A DNA stretch of 64,000 nucleotides. It comes from Agrocybe praecox. Its lineage: Eukaryota; Basidiomycota; Agaricomycetes; Agaricales; Agrocybaceae. Of this stretch, positions 31,526 through 44,700 are shown piece after piece. Location: contig OZ024845.1 of NCBI GenBank assembly GCA_964017145.1, positions 3,410,001 through 3,474,000 of the forward strand, read 5' to 3'. The notes below the pieces were generated by a model. The model saw nothing but the letters and a program-made list of their open reading frames with translations. It was not told where the DNA came from and did not search any database. Both the position numbers and the translations under genes were made by a program. Within the stretch, counting starts at the first letter, position 1. Every line of letters starts with the position of its first letter.

Positions 31526-34500
31526 GATGCGGATGTAGGTGGTGGAGCTTTGAAGGTGAAAGCAGCATAGGCGTCGGAGAGCTTGTCGCGCGAGTACTTC
31601 AAAACGCCCGGCTGTCCGAAAGAAACATCGCTTATCACATGCTACCCGGATATATCCGAAAGGAAATACCCCGCATAGGGTAATAATAGTCATTGACTCC
31701 AGGCTGGGCCGGACAAACGAACCAGATTTCTTGTCTTCTGAATTTTGGCGCTTAATTTGTATCATTTGGCTGCAAGATTTCGGAGGTTAGTTAGAGGGAC
31801 ATCTTGGCTGCGGACTTGGAGTGATTATCGTCCTTAGAGGCCCCAAGCTATCAATTTTTTCAAAAAAAGTCGAGGAATTCAATAAAGAGTTCGGTTCGTT
31901 TTAGCGTCTACTTTGTGCCGACGGACTGTTGGTTGAGGTAGCACGGACACGGAAAGGGACGATCTGGGGTTACGCCCAATAGTAGTAACTCGTGAAAGAA
32001 CGGATGTTTTGACTAAACACGATAGTTCTCGACTGATTCTAGGGCCTCATCTCGACAAAGTACATTCAACTCTTTCCCGCTTTCCGTCCACCCGCACTTC
32101 CCTTTATACCTAACGCCTACTGATTACAATTTACGCCTCCGCTTCTGAATCTGCCGTCCTACAACTTACCTTTGCTGGATCTTATCCATCGCCCTCCTCT
32201 AGGCTCCTCTAGGCAACCAAGATCCGCTCTTGCAAATCATGATCAAGTCATCGTCTAATATCTCATTTGACCCCAACTTGGCTGGTATCTGGGGTGACTT
32301 TCTGACCAACACTAGCACTAGCACACTCTCGCTAGTAGCTACGTGCCTAACACCAAGCTTATTTGATTCATTCAAGGGCCACTGCTTTCCTCTATCTAAC
32401 AGAATATCCTTCATCACACGATGCCTGCCACGCTCACCTTGCTACGCCCGCCTCTCTTTCTTCAGTCTCCTTTCTGGGCATACCATGGACACGGCAATAC
32501 CACTATTAACCATTACATTTCGAGCGGCGTGAACGAAGACGCCTTTCCTGTTCTATAATGTACAAACCCTTCCAGATTGTCAAAAATGCGCACAACAACC
32601 TTGATAATAGGTATGCAACCCACTCTTTTCACTCCGTTGCCTCAGTAGCCCTATTGAACTCGATGATACCAGCCTAGTATACGTACGTTCGTGCACGCGT
32701 CCAATGCTAATCGTTATTATTCATCCCACATGGGCTACACACACACACCGTACACGCCGCCGCCTCTTTATCAACCTAGCGGCAGTCATCAAAGCTTCAA
32801 GCTCCAATTTCATCTCTCTAAGCCTTCTTTGAATCCCGCACATCATCCTGATTCATCCCATTCCATCTACTCGTATCCATAACCCGTATGATTCACGGTT
32901 TCCCTTCAATGTATTCTCTTCTGGAAAATCTACACGCTTCTCCCCACCCGATCCAATAAAGTTCTAGTAACCATTCTCGTCTATTCCCTTCTCATCACCG
33001 TCATAGTTCTAGGACAAAACTTAAATGCAAGGTACAGTTATATTCTCAAAACACCGTTGCCGTTCGCTCGCGCCTCGTGCTAATTATAAGGCCTACTGAA
33101 ATTCTACTGAAGCTCTCAAATTCAATCGCCTAAAACCAACCACGCATTCTCGCCTCATATGAAATTTCTAAAGCAATGGTAGCCTCTTCCATTCCACGTT
33201 TAATTCTAGGGCAAGATTTACTTGGCCCCCCTTTCGATGCTACCTCTCTTCTCTTCCTTTCTCTCTCGCTCTCCCCCCGAGCAGCGCCGAGCGCCACTGA
33301 TAAAATATCCATCAATATTTCAAATTCCGAAAAGTCCAAACTTGAAAAGAAGGCGGTCAAAGTAAACTTACCCACTATAGTAGTAAGTGTCAAATCAAGT
33401 GACCACTGCCCACAACGAGTCTGAACTGCTCACCACCTCATGCAAGCGCTCTCTCAGACTCTCTTTGGACTATCCCACCCTCTCCATTGTTGCACATTCA
33501 CCGTACATACCATACCATAGTAGTATACACACAGTTCCACGAGAAACCTCCCAAATCTCTCTTCCCCAGTCACATACTCATACCATTCACACGTATAAAT
33601 AAAAATAACGCTCCCATTTCAAATTCACAAACCTTCTACTGCATTACTACGGTTAGGGCCTCCGCTTCGAACAAGTGTTGAGCATGAACACCCTAGTAAT
33701 ATGACACAGAACATCGAACCACATAAATTCACAAAACCAGAACCACCAAAAAAGACCTAAATTTAAGTATGAACTGTCTATACTCGAAACTCGAGCCCCC
33801 AAACTCAAATCACAACCGTTTACATAAACCCACAGTAGTTCTACTTATAGTACCCAAAGCTCTAGAAGAAAGCCCAGCATACAGCATACCATGATAATGC
33901 CAAGTGCACGCTCACCCCTCTACCTCTAATTATAGATTGAAACAACCAAATCCCAGAATGAAACCCAATCGCCCCCCAAAGACAAGAAAGAAGCGAAGTT
34001 AAGCAAAACAAAAAAAGAAGTGAAAAAAGCGACAAAAACAAAAACAAAACACCTCTTCATCTGGACAGCGAAATTATCTGTCTGCTCAATATACTATGAA
34101 TTACACGAACGAACAGATGGATGGAAAGATGGAAAGATGAAAAAAAGGATGGACTCATCATCGTGTCAAAGTTCAACGTTTAATGAATGTATAGATGCAT
34201 GTATGCGTGGACATATACGTATCGACGTGAATGGAGTGGACAGTGGTAAAAATGATAGAATGGTACATATACAACCGAAAAAAAAGTAAAATCGTTCGAC
34301 GAGAGGTGTAGGTAGAGACAAAAACAAAGAGAAAGAAATAGAGAGATCGATAGAATAAGTAGGAACAGTAGTAGGAAGAGGGGACAGTGGAAATACATGA
34401 TATACAAGATGATCATTTTTTTGGAACATGGACAAATAAGAAACACGAAAGCATGCAGGGGAAGTTAACATGCTGGAGTGAGTGTGAGTGCGAGTGGAAT

Positions 34501-34904
34501 GTACGAGGCATGAGGGAGGTGGTGATGATGGGAAAGACGAAACGAGCGCACATGTGTATTCAGACAGGGAATCGAAAATGAAGGGTGGAAAGAAAGAAAG
34601 AAGCGAAGAAAGGAAGGGCATGAATTAGAGAGAGGAGCGACAAAAACGAGAGCAGAAAAAAAGACCGAACAGGACAGACGAAGAACTGAATCAAAATTAT
34701 CGCCCACGAAATAAAGGAGAAGTGACGGAGGAGGGAATTAAATATACCTAGTAAAGCAAAGCAAAAGCCAAACAATGCAAACGAGAACATGAGAATCGAG
34801 CACACCACGAACCAGTGAATAGAGAAAAAAGGCGAAAAGGAAATGAATCGCTCGCCATCCCAAATCCACCCTGAAAAGACCACGGAAATTAACGAGTGAA
34901 TTGA
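31526..34904. other. 3.4-kb intergenic interval between the PDK promoter and the WC-1 3' end
   Basis: Both flanking genes are on the minus strand, so this holds the 3' untranslated region of the photoreceptor gene and the promoter of the kinase gene. Reading frames here are short, low in complexity (runs of Lys, Ser and Leu from A- and T-rich tracts) and match nothing I know. Pyrimidine-rich stretches between 32060 and 32560 could belong to a promoter or an unrecognised transcript. I see no tRNA and no transposon ends. Confidence 0.5.
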
Positions 34905-37900
34905 TCAATCAACGGCGGCCCATGACCTCTTCATCGCCTTCGACCCCGTCGTCAGCATAGGAGCAGCAGAGAGCGGTGTCGGCGGTGGTGGAGGCGAGTG
35001 AGGCAAATGACTCTGTAAAGACAACGCTACAGATAAAGGCGGGATCGGCATCGTACCCCACGTATTGGCATTGCTCTGGGGTTGTCTGTGTCTGTGATGT
35101 TGCCGCTGCTGCTCCCTCTGATCATTATGATATTGCCGGTGGTACTGCTGACCCTCGTATTCGTAGTCATAATCTTGTTCACGGTTATCATGTCCATAAT
35201 GTGCCCAATGTTGAGGCTGAATCGACCCTCCAGACTCCAGATATGCATGTTTTTGCACCCCAGGAGGAGGAAGAGAAGGAGGAGGCGAGCTCACTCCCCG
35301 CTCCCTCATCGCAATAGTATGCTGAGCCGAAAACTTTGGCTGGGGGTGGTGCAAGTACGCACTCGAAGAAGTAGAAGTATGATGAGAAAGAGAGGCAGCA
35401 TCCTCGCCGGTGTTGTCATTGTTAATGTTATTTGCAGACACAGGCCCCAACGGCTCAAGGAGCGCCGGATACGAAGGCAGCGAGAGTGGTTGGCGGGAAA
35501 ACAACTGCTGCTGCTGACCCTGATGTTGATGCATCCGCAAAACATCTACCGGCGGATTCTCATGATGATACCCAACAGATGAGCTTGCTGCCACCGTCGG
35601 TCCATACGCCCCAGACAACGACGAGACTCCCGCCAAATTGACTTTTAGCACGGTAGCTTCAGCTTTCTCCAGCTCCTGTATCTGCCTTTCCAGATTCGCA
35701 TTCGTATTCACCAAATGCTGCAGCTCGTACTGCCAGCTCGTATGCCGCCTGACAGATAATTCGTCGAAAATATCATATGAGGGCTGTTGTGGCAGCACCT
35801 GCTGCTCTTGCAGTGACGAATCCAAAGAACTTCCGCCATACCCAACACCAGGCGGGCTGAATATCGTAGACGGGGTCGTTGACGACGAAGGCGATAGTGC
35901 CGATGGCCCGATAGGCCTAGCAGCAGCAGAACCAGTCGCAGTCATATTCAACATGGAAGAAACTCCAGGATCAGGCCCACACGCGAGCGTCTCAGCGCCG
36001 ACGAGCCTAATCTGATAAACGAGCGGAGCAGGCGAGATGCTCATCCCCATTCCCTTCTCCTCGTTTACTATGCGCATTTTATGGTCCTCCTCATCGTCCG
36101 TCTGATCCGGATCCGCTCTGTACAGAACGAACCACACATCCACGAGCGTCCCATCCTTCCTACACATCGAGCACCGGAATTTCTTGAATTTCGCCACACC
36201 ATCCATCGAAGACGATAAGGTCGTGTGGCGAGAAAATGGCGACGAACTTCGACGTTGCTGGTGCTGATACTGTCGCATGGTCTGGACGTACCCACCAACG
36301 TCATTTTTTGCATTCTCGCCATGCACAATATCCATCACCGCGCTCCCGACGAGGTCTTCAGCCCTCCAACCTAGAACATCCTTCACTCCATGCCCGACAG
36401 ACAAAAATGTAGCCGTCTCCTTCCCACTGCCGCCTACCATACCCCACACCTCCTGCTCCATCTCCTTCGGTTCCTTCGACGTCGAGCTCATTCTCTTCGA
36501 CTTCGCCAACCCTCCAGCGCGCTTCACATCCTCCCACTTGAGATTCATCATCTCCCTCGCTCTGCCCGTCAAAATAATCGCCTTGCGGCCCTTTCCAGGC
36601 TCGACATGCAATCGACCCCGACACTCGACCCACACGTATCGCCCCATCTTCGTCTTTGCTCGGAACAGCAGATCCACAGGCCGCGGGAGGAGCATACCAC
36701 CATTATTACCACTATTGTTGATCCCACCCGGCGGAGGCGCAGCAGGTGGCGGAGGCGTATGACTAACACTCGCTGCCCTATTCCCCGACCCCGACCCTGC
36801 AGTCGTCGCACCCGTCAATGTCAATGACGTCAATGCCGTCGAAGCAGACACCCCGGTTCCGGCACACACGCCCGTCGAGCTGCTCTCTTTCAGCTCCCGC
36901 ATAAGTGGGACGATATCGTCCGGATGCGCATAGTCCAAAAGAGACTTTCCGATGAGCTCATGGGATTCGTACCCCAGGACCCTGCGTACGCTTGGTGCAA
37001 CGTACAAGAAGCTTCCTTTGAGGGAGACAACGTGGATGAAATCTGGCGCCGCTTCGAGAAGGAACAGATGGAGGATGTGGTTGTTGGTATAACCGGCAGA
37101 AGCTGTCGTCAATTCATCTGCTGCAGATGAAGAATTTGTTGTAGTAGGATTAGGAAACGAACTTAAGAACGTAGGGTCGGCAAGCACACGTTTGAGCTCC
37201 TTGGACAACGTGATGGGAGGTATAGAGTTTGCCTTTCGGTCACGAGAATTGAAGTTTGTAGGATTTTGTTGCTGGTTTTGGTTATTATGAGCGATGAGGG
37301 AGGCTGAACGAGGCTTGTTGTTGATGTTTTGTAATTGGGCTGCATAGTTAATAATATAGCTCCCATCCCTAAGTTTGTCCAGAATGGCATTCGGTTGTTC
37401 GCCAAGGTCGACTTGGAATCCGACGTGGTACGCAATCTCGTTATCTTCTCCAGGAACAGGGATGACAGTGACGAGATTGACGAAAGCGGCACCGTTCTTT
37501 TTGTAATTGACGATGCTGGTCTGACATTCCTTGTCGGCCATGAGGCTTTTGCGGAGATGAGCAACGGCAGCCTCGGTAGAGAATGGGCGAGGCTGGCCCT
37601 TCTGCACTTGGCCGTTGGGTGCCTGTAAGAAGCGACAATTTCTATGCAGAACTTCGTTTTCTGAATAACCTGTGAGGGTGCAGAAGGTGGGTGAACAGTA
37701 AACGATTGGGTGGTCAAACCTGCGGACATCGACAACGACGAAAGAGCAGGTTAGATCTACCGGACCCAACACTACTCTTGGGTTTGGACGATTGGAAATG
37801 CGGGCAAATATAGACAACAGATCGAAGCCCGAGGCAGAATATATGGGGAGACCTATAGAGGATGGTGCAGCGAGGCTGGTCAAGAGACTTAAGTCTGGCT

Positions 37901-38196
37901 GCAAAGGGACTTGCTCTGCGGGGAAAGACAGAGGAATGGATTCTGTAAACTCGAACGGAGCCGCAGAGGACGATGTGTTTTCATCTTCATCCTGCAAGCT
38001 GAACAGAACAGCTCAGTGAGCGGGATCTCATTTGGACGGCGGAGAAAACGCACGTGTCATAGGCAGGCCCAGCGTAGGAATTATTGACAAACCAGTCTGC
38101 AGGGACAATTTCAGCGCCTCCGCCTGGAACCAGAGTCGGCGCAGAAGAATATAGAAAATTTGGGATTTCTAGTTGTATCTGGTGGTGGTCGTCCAT
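34905..38196 (-). CDS. WC-1: white collar 1 blue-light photoreceptor (LOV and PAS domains)
   Basis: The protein senses blue light through a flavin and, with WC-2, activates light-regulated genes. Two exons (38196-38054 and 37998-34905, 55-nt intron) give 1078 codons; the start is the ATG giving MDDHHQIQLEI. The LOV domain at about residues 125-250 contains NCRFLQ with the photoactive cysteine at residue 169. A second PAS (about 356-528) carries a Ser/Gly/Pro-rich insert, and a third lies at about 566-720. A Gln/Glu-rich coiled-coil stretch is near 800-835, and His/Gln-rich low-complexity sequence follows. No GATA zinc finger is present, as is typical of basidiomycete WC-1, so DNA binding must come from a WC-2 partner encoded elsewhere. 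The C-terminus (KAMKRSWAAVD) is basic. Confidence 0.95.
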
Positions 38197-38571
38197 GGTC
38201 AACAGGCAAGAGACAGTCTATTCGTGACATTTCATCATAGATCACACATAGGTCACACGGAGGTATAGAATGAATTGTAATATATATTATGAAATAGCTA
38301 CATTCCTCACTGACATTCTACTCCAGCAACGAATAATAATAGAGCCATCATAAGATAATCAATCTTTGCCCCCTTTCCCCTATCCAGCACCCACTAGTTC
38401 AAGGTGCTGTAGTGAATATAGGGGCAGTAGTCTATGCAAGTATCTTATCAGTAAGCGCCACTTCGATGCGGCGACTTGGGACTCTTCCGCCTCAGATCGT
38501 GCTCCCACGCGGCCCAAGATAAAATTAACATCATCATTGAACCTACATAATACACGTCAAACAAGAAACAC

Positions 38572-39400
38572 TCATGCGCGGAGTTGGTTGCGGAGGTTCT
38601 GCTCTAGAGGTCCCTTGGGACGAATAAATTGCACATAGGCACCATCCCTGTATCCAGCGTTAGCATAACGATAATCAAGCAGGACATTATGAAAATGACG
38701 TACTGGAGAACCTTCTTCTCCTCCTTCAACTTCATGTAATCACCCTTATCAACATTGGTGAAGCCCCACTTCTTCGAGACGATGATCTTCTGGCGACCGG
38801 GGAACTTGTAACGAGCACGACGGAGGGCTTCCCAGACAACAGCGGCGTTGTTCTCCTTAGTACGGATGGACATGATGACCTGGCCAATGTTGACACGGGC
38901 AACAGTGCCGTAGGGCTTACCCCAAGCACCACGCATACCGGTTTGGAGCCTATTGAATCAAACACATGAGCAACCCCCTCCCTACTCCAGCACAATTTTC
39001 AATCCAACGCACCTATCAGCTCCAGCGCAGGACAACATCTTGTTGATACGGATGACATGGAAAGGGTGGACACGGACACGGAGATGGAAAGAGTCTTTTC
39101 CGGAGGTCTTAGTCACGTACTTGTTGGCGCAAATACGGGCGGCTTCCAGAGCCTCACTCGACAGTTGCTCGTACTCGTCCGAGACAAGATGGCAGCAGTA
39201 AGGGAACTCGTCAACGTTGGCACGCTTGCGGCCAAGATCGAAGATCCTGATCTAAGTAATCAATAAAAAATAAGAATTCGAAAAAACGAAAAATTGAATG
39301 AATAACGCACTTTGGGGTCAGGAACACCACGGTTGTACCTCGACTTGGGGTACGGCTTGTTCTTGCAGTAGCGGTAGCAGCGAGCGGGACGACGACCCAT
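38572..39400 (-). CDS. RPL10: 60S ribosomal protein L10 (uL16)
   Basis: This is a core protein of the large ribosomal subunit, joined late in the cytoplasm next to the peptidyl-transferase centre. Four exons join to 216 codons: 39400-39311, 39251-39013, 38949-38704 and 38647-38572. The introns are 59, 63 and 56 nt with GTGCGT or GTACGT donors. Signature segments are [20 protein letters not shown] at the start, [41 protein letters not shown] and [17 protein letters not shown]. Length and order match eukaryotic uL16 throughout, including the short C-terminal tail. The gene lies 375 bp upstream of WC-1 on the same strand, but the two should be transcribed separately. Confidence 0.98.
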
Positions 39401-42127
39401 TTTGATCTAAGCAGATTCCAAAGGTGTAAAAAAGAGGTTTCAATTAGCATTTCCGTCCCTTTCCGAAATTTCGACCCCTCTAAATCCAAATGCAAAGCGT
39501 TCGTCGGTTGCAGACGGTCGCTCCCAAAACCACAGCACAACGACCCAAAGTCCGAGTCCCAAATCCTGCACCCAACCCTCCGACGCACAAAAAACGTCAT
39601 CCAAATTCCCAATCCACCATCCACCCTCCAAAGTCCTTCAAAACCTTCCATCCAAGTAAATCCACCTCACAGCCCACCGGGAACGCCTGGGATATGAGAG
39701 AGACACGACGGAATAGCATACTCACATTCTGCTAGCGGTTGGCGGCGGGGGTATGGGGAGGCCAGAGGTTGCGCAGCTGGAGCACTATTTATTTGTACGG
39801 CTTTGTTCGGTTATTAGTCAGTCTTGGCTCAATAATCATGCTTACTCAGCCCTCGCTTCGTCAGCGTATGACTGTTTTCGGAATCCTCCGGTACCGACGT
39901 TGATCCATCCATTTGCCTTTGGAATCCTCCGTTTCTCCTCTTCTGCTTGCTTATTTTCGTGTTTTGCTTCCCCGAATCTGCGGCTGACATCATGTAAAGG
40001 AACTAGAACTTTACCGCTCACGCTGGTAGTCGGGCATACTACAAATAGGAACCCCGCCTTACTTATTTTTATCGATTCTCGGTCCCTCACTGTCAGTCTC
40101 CGCCGCCCGTTGCTCGCCTCTTCATCAATGACTCGAATGCGGAACCCACTTTGCCGTGCTTTAAAGCTTTATGACCTTGTGCGTTCGTAATACTAACGAC
40201 ATCCCTACTCCATATCTCGTGCTCGAAGCTCTTCCAATGACTGATATAAAACACAAGATGACTAGATCTATACCTATTTCCTGAATCGATATTTTCAGCC
40301 TGGTTTGTACATTCGCACATATCATAATCGGCTTCGCGTTTTACCGCCTCATGATGCACCGCTTCACGAAACCCCCCTCTTGGTCAGTACTGCATACTTA
40401 TCTCGAAGCTATTTCTAGCTATGTCATCGGCCCCTCTATATAGCCTTCCGAGCTCACTGCCCGTCGTCATCGAGTTATGTAAGTCGGCCTGGTCAACTCC
40501 CGGGAACACCTTACGCATGCTAGAACTTTCGAGTTTTCGTCTTTTATTCCATTTCAGATCTATTGGACTAAGTATCATTGCCGATGCCTACGTCCAAACG
40601 ACCCCGGGCCGCGGGATGTGCTCTTACGATTAAGACCGGCTTCTTGACGCACATCTCTTCCCTCGATGAACGTAGCAAGAGCAGCTACCATACTGAGCAG
40701 CTCGCAACGAATACGAAAAAGGCGGTGGTCGCCAGACCCTACCTAAGCCTGGAAGGGTACCAACCTTCTTCCCTCAAAGACGAAGACAAAGATGTATATA
40801 GTAAGTGTATACAGTACTATAGTATTAGGGGCACCTGGAATGTATTTTATTATTAACTCCAGAGAGCGTACGACTGATGAGGCGAATGCAATGTAGTGAA
40901 CAATATCCTCTGATGCACCGGCGCCTAACTAAACAGTAAACACGTGTTCGCTTGCTGAACGTTGAGGCATATAATAGAGCGTCTGTTAACGGGTGTTGAA
41001 TTATGAACTGAACACCTCTCATTAAGTAAACACGCAAATAAGAGGACAGTGGATGTTGATAAAATATCGAAGAATCTTAATCAAATTAAAAAGACATCAA
41101 TAACTCAGCCCCTTCCAGCCCGAGTAGTAGCAGGAGGCAAAGCGCTACAGGTACAGAATAAGACATCCAGCCATATCTAGGCTACCCATGAGCCAATTGT
41201 ATATCAATCCTTAAAAATCGGTGTTTGGCCATTCATTTCTATTAACCATCAACGTTGCAAGCCTGCGAGACCAAACAGGAGTAACGCGGCTCCTACATCA
41301 ACCCCAGACCAACGCCACACGCTCAATTTTATCATTCGCCTGAAGTGATGACCTGAGAGTGTTAATTTCAATGAACTTAGATGAAATGTCTTTGTACCCA
41401 GCTGGTGAGCGCGCTTGAGTAGAACTTCTTGATCCTGTTCTGTTCATCAAGATTATATGACAAATGCTGAGATGTTCAGTCACTCCACGCCCTGGATTTA
41501 TTATTTATTGCTCAGGTGTAACCGGTATGGCTTCATGGAGATCCTCGAAACAATGATTACGACGTTTATTGCTGAAATATTCATTACTCTTCGGTGTGTT
41601 TTTACTTTTCTCATCGTCTTATGTGACAAATCATTGATTTTTACCATAGAGTTTACGCCATCATGATGAAAAGCGAGTTTGTTCTCATTGTTGCAGGGCT
41701 TATCATGGTAGTTCAATGGGGAATTGTGCTATGTGTAACATCCTTATCGCCGACCAAGTTGCGTTCCTTATGGATGTTCCCGAGTTTCCATTACCTCAAC
41801 TTCCGGATAGTTCAGCTTATCATGGTGCGCTTGCAGTCCTTTTTCACAACATTACCTGTATCTAATGCAACGTATGCTACACAGTATGCATCTTCCTTGC
41901 CCTTCACACCCTGTAAGTGATCGTGCTTCAAGTCAAATACGTGGTTGTTCACGGTAAAATTCTCCCGTTCCTAACACACCCACAGCGCTCCTTGGGCAAA
42001 TGTTTGGCTCTACTTAACAATAATCTTCGATGGCCTAGTGGTTATAGATCTCTGATCGTGTTTTAATAGATGATGTCTAGGACGGTCGACGATGATTGTC
42101 CGTACAAATACTACATGCCCAGTTACT
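39401..42127. other. 2.7-kb intergenic region upstream of RPL10 and downstream of lactonase A
   Basis: The first few hundred bases serve as the promoter of the ribosomal protein gene and contain pyrimidine-rich tracts on the coding strand. Scattered frames of up to about 145 codons have no recognisable motif and no supporting splice pattern. I could assign nothing else between 40200 and 42100. Confidence 0.45.
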
Positions 42128-42155
42128 TTTTCTTTTTCTTTTTCTTTTTCTTTTG
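42128..42155. repeat. CTTTTT microsatellite just beyond the lactonase A stop
   Basis: About four copies of CTTTTT run in tandem, ending 8 bp from the stop codon of the minus-strand gene, so the tract (A- and G-rich in the mRNA) would lie in its 3' untranslated region. Confidence 0.8.
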
Positions 42156-42162
42156 TATTTAC

Positions 42163-43634
42163 TTACATTGTGAAAAGACCACTCTTAGCTTGAATTTTGG
42201 CAAGGAATACTCTTGTGTTCGCAAGAACGATGAGGTTACCATCTCCCGCGAATGCCATGTTCGCGACATCAGAGCCTATGAATACTTTGCCGAGAAGAAC
42301 TCCATCCTTGCGGAAGATCTGCAGATATACTGTAAGCTAACATCTTAGAAGGGAAGCGGGAAGGGACGTACCTGCACGCCATCTCCACTCGCTACGTAAA
42401 GATTACCCCTAGAGTCTACCTGTATCCCATCTGGGCCTCCAGAGTCGATGTAGCAGAAGACTCGTCTGTTGCTAAAGAAGAATGTCTGCGGGTCGATATC
42501 AAATGCATACCTGTTTTGATACCATTCAGTTCTATTTTGATAAATACTTGATAAGGTACGCACACTGTCGAAGGAAGCGTAGAGTTCCCGATTCCAGCTG
42601 ACTCGCCAATGTAGCCGATTTTTCCGTCTGGACTGAGCGCTATCCCATTCGGGATAGCAAAGTTATCTGTTACCATTTTCGCGAGGCCTGTGGTGGGATC
42701 AAACATATAAACTTGATTTGGCATTAATGGAGGTGGTTTCTGGTCATCAGTAAATCCAAGGCTGGGAAAAATTTACGTTAATATATGATTCTGTGTGGGA
42801 TGAGAAACTCACCCGTCGTCTGTGAAAAAGATATTTCCGCTCGGATGTATCTTTAGATCGTTCATGGAATTGAATTGACGGCCGAAGAAGTTATCGAGAA
42901 GAACAGTGGCGTTATTAGGCGACTTTGGATTGACGAGGACGAGAGCTGAGGGCAGATTTCCTCGTCCACGAGTGGCGAGAAGAAGAGAGCCTTTGAAAGG
43001 ACCAGTTGCGCCATTCGTTATCTGAACCGTCTCGGGAAGGTCAAGCTAAGAGAATAACTATCAGGACCAAACTTTATTCGCGAAGAGGTATACTCACGGT
43101 TTGGAATGGTATATTGATATTCGGGACACCAGCCACTATAGCCTGTTCGACCAGTGTCATATTGATCTTACTTATTCGATTGCTGTGATTGAAGCTGCTT
43201 TCTGGCACGAAAATACTACTCGCAAAGAATATTTCGTTGGTGGGTGCGTTGAAGAAAGGGGCTTCGAATGCAAACCCTGATGCAAAGGTCGTGTTTACAG
43301 CAATGGTTCTGACTGTGGCATGAGGACCTAAAATGTTGAGGAAATCTTGATGGAAAATTTGGAAGAACGGGGGAGTCGAATTCGTCGGGTTGAATGGCTG
43401 GAGAAATCCGTTCTGCCTGAAAGTCGCATTTTGGCCGAGGACGGCGAATGATAGAGGGGGAATGGACTGATTATCAAAGTCATTTTAGCTAAAAGAGTTT
43501 TAGTGGACGCGAATGGAGCTTACCACAACGCCTGGAGGTACTGTACCTGCACTTGTATCATTTGGGGTCATTGCGGTGCATAAACCTACGGCGAAAAAGA
43601 CAGGAACGGATATGGTACTCCAGTAAGTGAGCAT
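42163..43634 (-). CDS. secreted SMP-30/gluconolactonase-type lactonohydrolase, paralogue A
   Basis: Probable calcium-dependent six-bladed beta-propeller hydrolase that opens sugar or related lactones. Six exons join to 401 residues: 43634-43524, 43466-43098, 43045-42813, 42761-42564, 42510-42372 and 42318-42163. An N-terminal hydrophobic signal peptide (SVPVFFAVGLCTA) predicts secretion. Family motifs are HPSGNIFFTDDG, IPNGIALSPDGKIGY (metal-ligand Asn), GGPDGIQVDSRGNLYVASGDG (metal-ligand Asp) and NMAFAGDGNLVILANTRVF. Exons 2-6 have exactly the lengths of those in paralogue B (50737-52260), so this is a clear gene duplication. Substrate is unknown. An upstream in-frame extension through GKTFEKLSLLTGI is possible, but this ATG places the signal peptide correctly. 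Confidence 0.9.
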
Positions 43635-44700
43635 AATGCCGGTCAAGAGAGACAATTTCTCGAATGTTTTGCCTTTAAGAATAGCGATCCTGCGAAGGCC
43701 AAAATCTGAAAATGTCCCGTGAGATTATATGTGTACATATCAGCGTGTGAGTTGACCTGATGACCAATCACTTACGGCGAGTGCTCCTCAATTTCCAGCC
43801 CCATAGTGCTAACAGTAGTCAACCTTTTCACAAAAAATGGCCGTCCCTATCCAACGAGAATGACATACTGGAATTACGCCACAACAGCTACAAGGTCATT
43901 GGGGACCCCTGGCCCGTTGGGGAGCATTGAGACACGTTGAGAAATAAATTTACCTATATCTGTGCCGAAAAAGTCCCTATGACCATCAAGTGCAAAGCGC
44001 TACTGATATAACCAGACAGGAGGTCATTCGTGAGAGTAGAGTCTTGAAGAAGTGGTTCTAGATGACGACCTGTTTCCAATAGAACCAAATTGCTGGGTTT
44101 TGCTTGTGAATGCCTATTTTTGGTCGAATCTTATGCGAAATGTTCTTGTTCAACGCATACCCATGGATGATTATGTGGGAGCACATCTTGACGTTCCAGA
44201 CCATACTCCGAGGTTTCCCTCGGAAACAAAAATATCATGAAGAAAGATAATGGAACGAAGTATGAGGGAAGGCAACATGGAAATTGGAAGGTCAAGGGGC
44301 TGTAAGACTTGTAAGGTCGGGTGCAAGTAAATTGTAAGTGAACGTTGAACGTTGACAAAGTTTGAACCTGTTGGCAGTGCTAGTGATCGATTGATCACTG
44401 ATAATTGATTGTATCGTTAATAATTATTACACATCACGTGATACTAATGGCGCGTTTGTTGAGGATTTCCAATTAATAAAGGTCGTGTGAACAAAAATGT
44501 TCAACCGGATGAAAGAATAAGAAAGGAGGAAAAAAATATTAGGGGATTTGCGGAGGTCTTTGGCGGGTGATTGCGAGCTCGTCTGGATTACATGACTGTC
44601 GACAATACAATCCCGACAACTCGTATTGATCGCTGAAGTGGAAGGGAAAAGGAGAGGAGGTCGCCAAATACCTAAGTGCATGAGTGGTAACCAACGTAGA
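43635..44700. other. intergenic region upstream of lactonase A
   Basis: About 1.07 kb with no supported gene. It includes the presumed promoter of lactonase A. The frames at 44052-44400 lack motifs. Confidence 0.45.

Noticed and set aside
31525..31765. Longer N-terminus for PDK starting at the ATG 31765
   Set aside because: The added 80 residues have no match to related kinases, whose start aligns with [18 protein letters not shown] at 31525.
34166..34883. Hydrophobic minus-strand frames that look like membrane proteins
   Set aside because: They are rich in Phe, Ser and Leu because of A/G-rich tracts on the plus strand, have no family match and lie in the WC-1 3' flank.
42029..42065. tRNA gene suggested by TGGCCTAGTGGTTATAG (box A-like)
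   Set aside because: No matching box B and no acceptor stem can be formed downstream.
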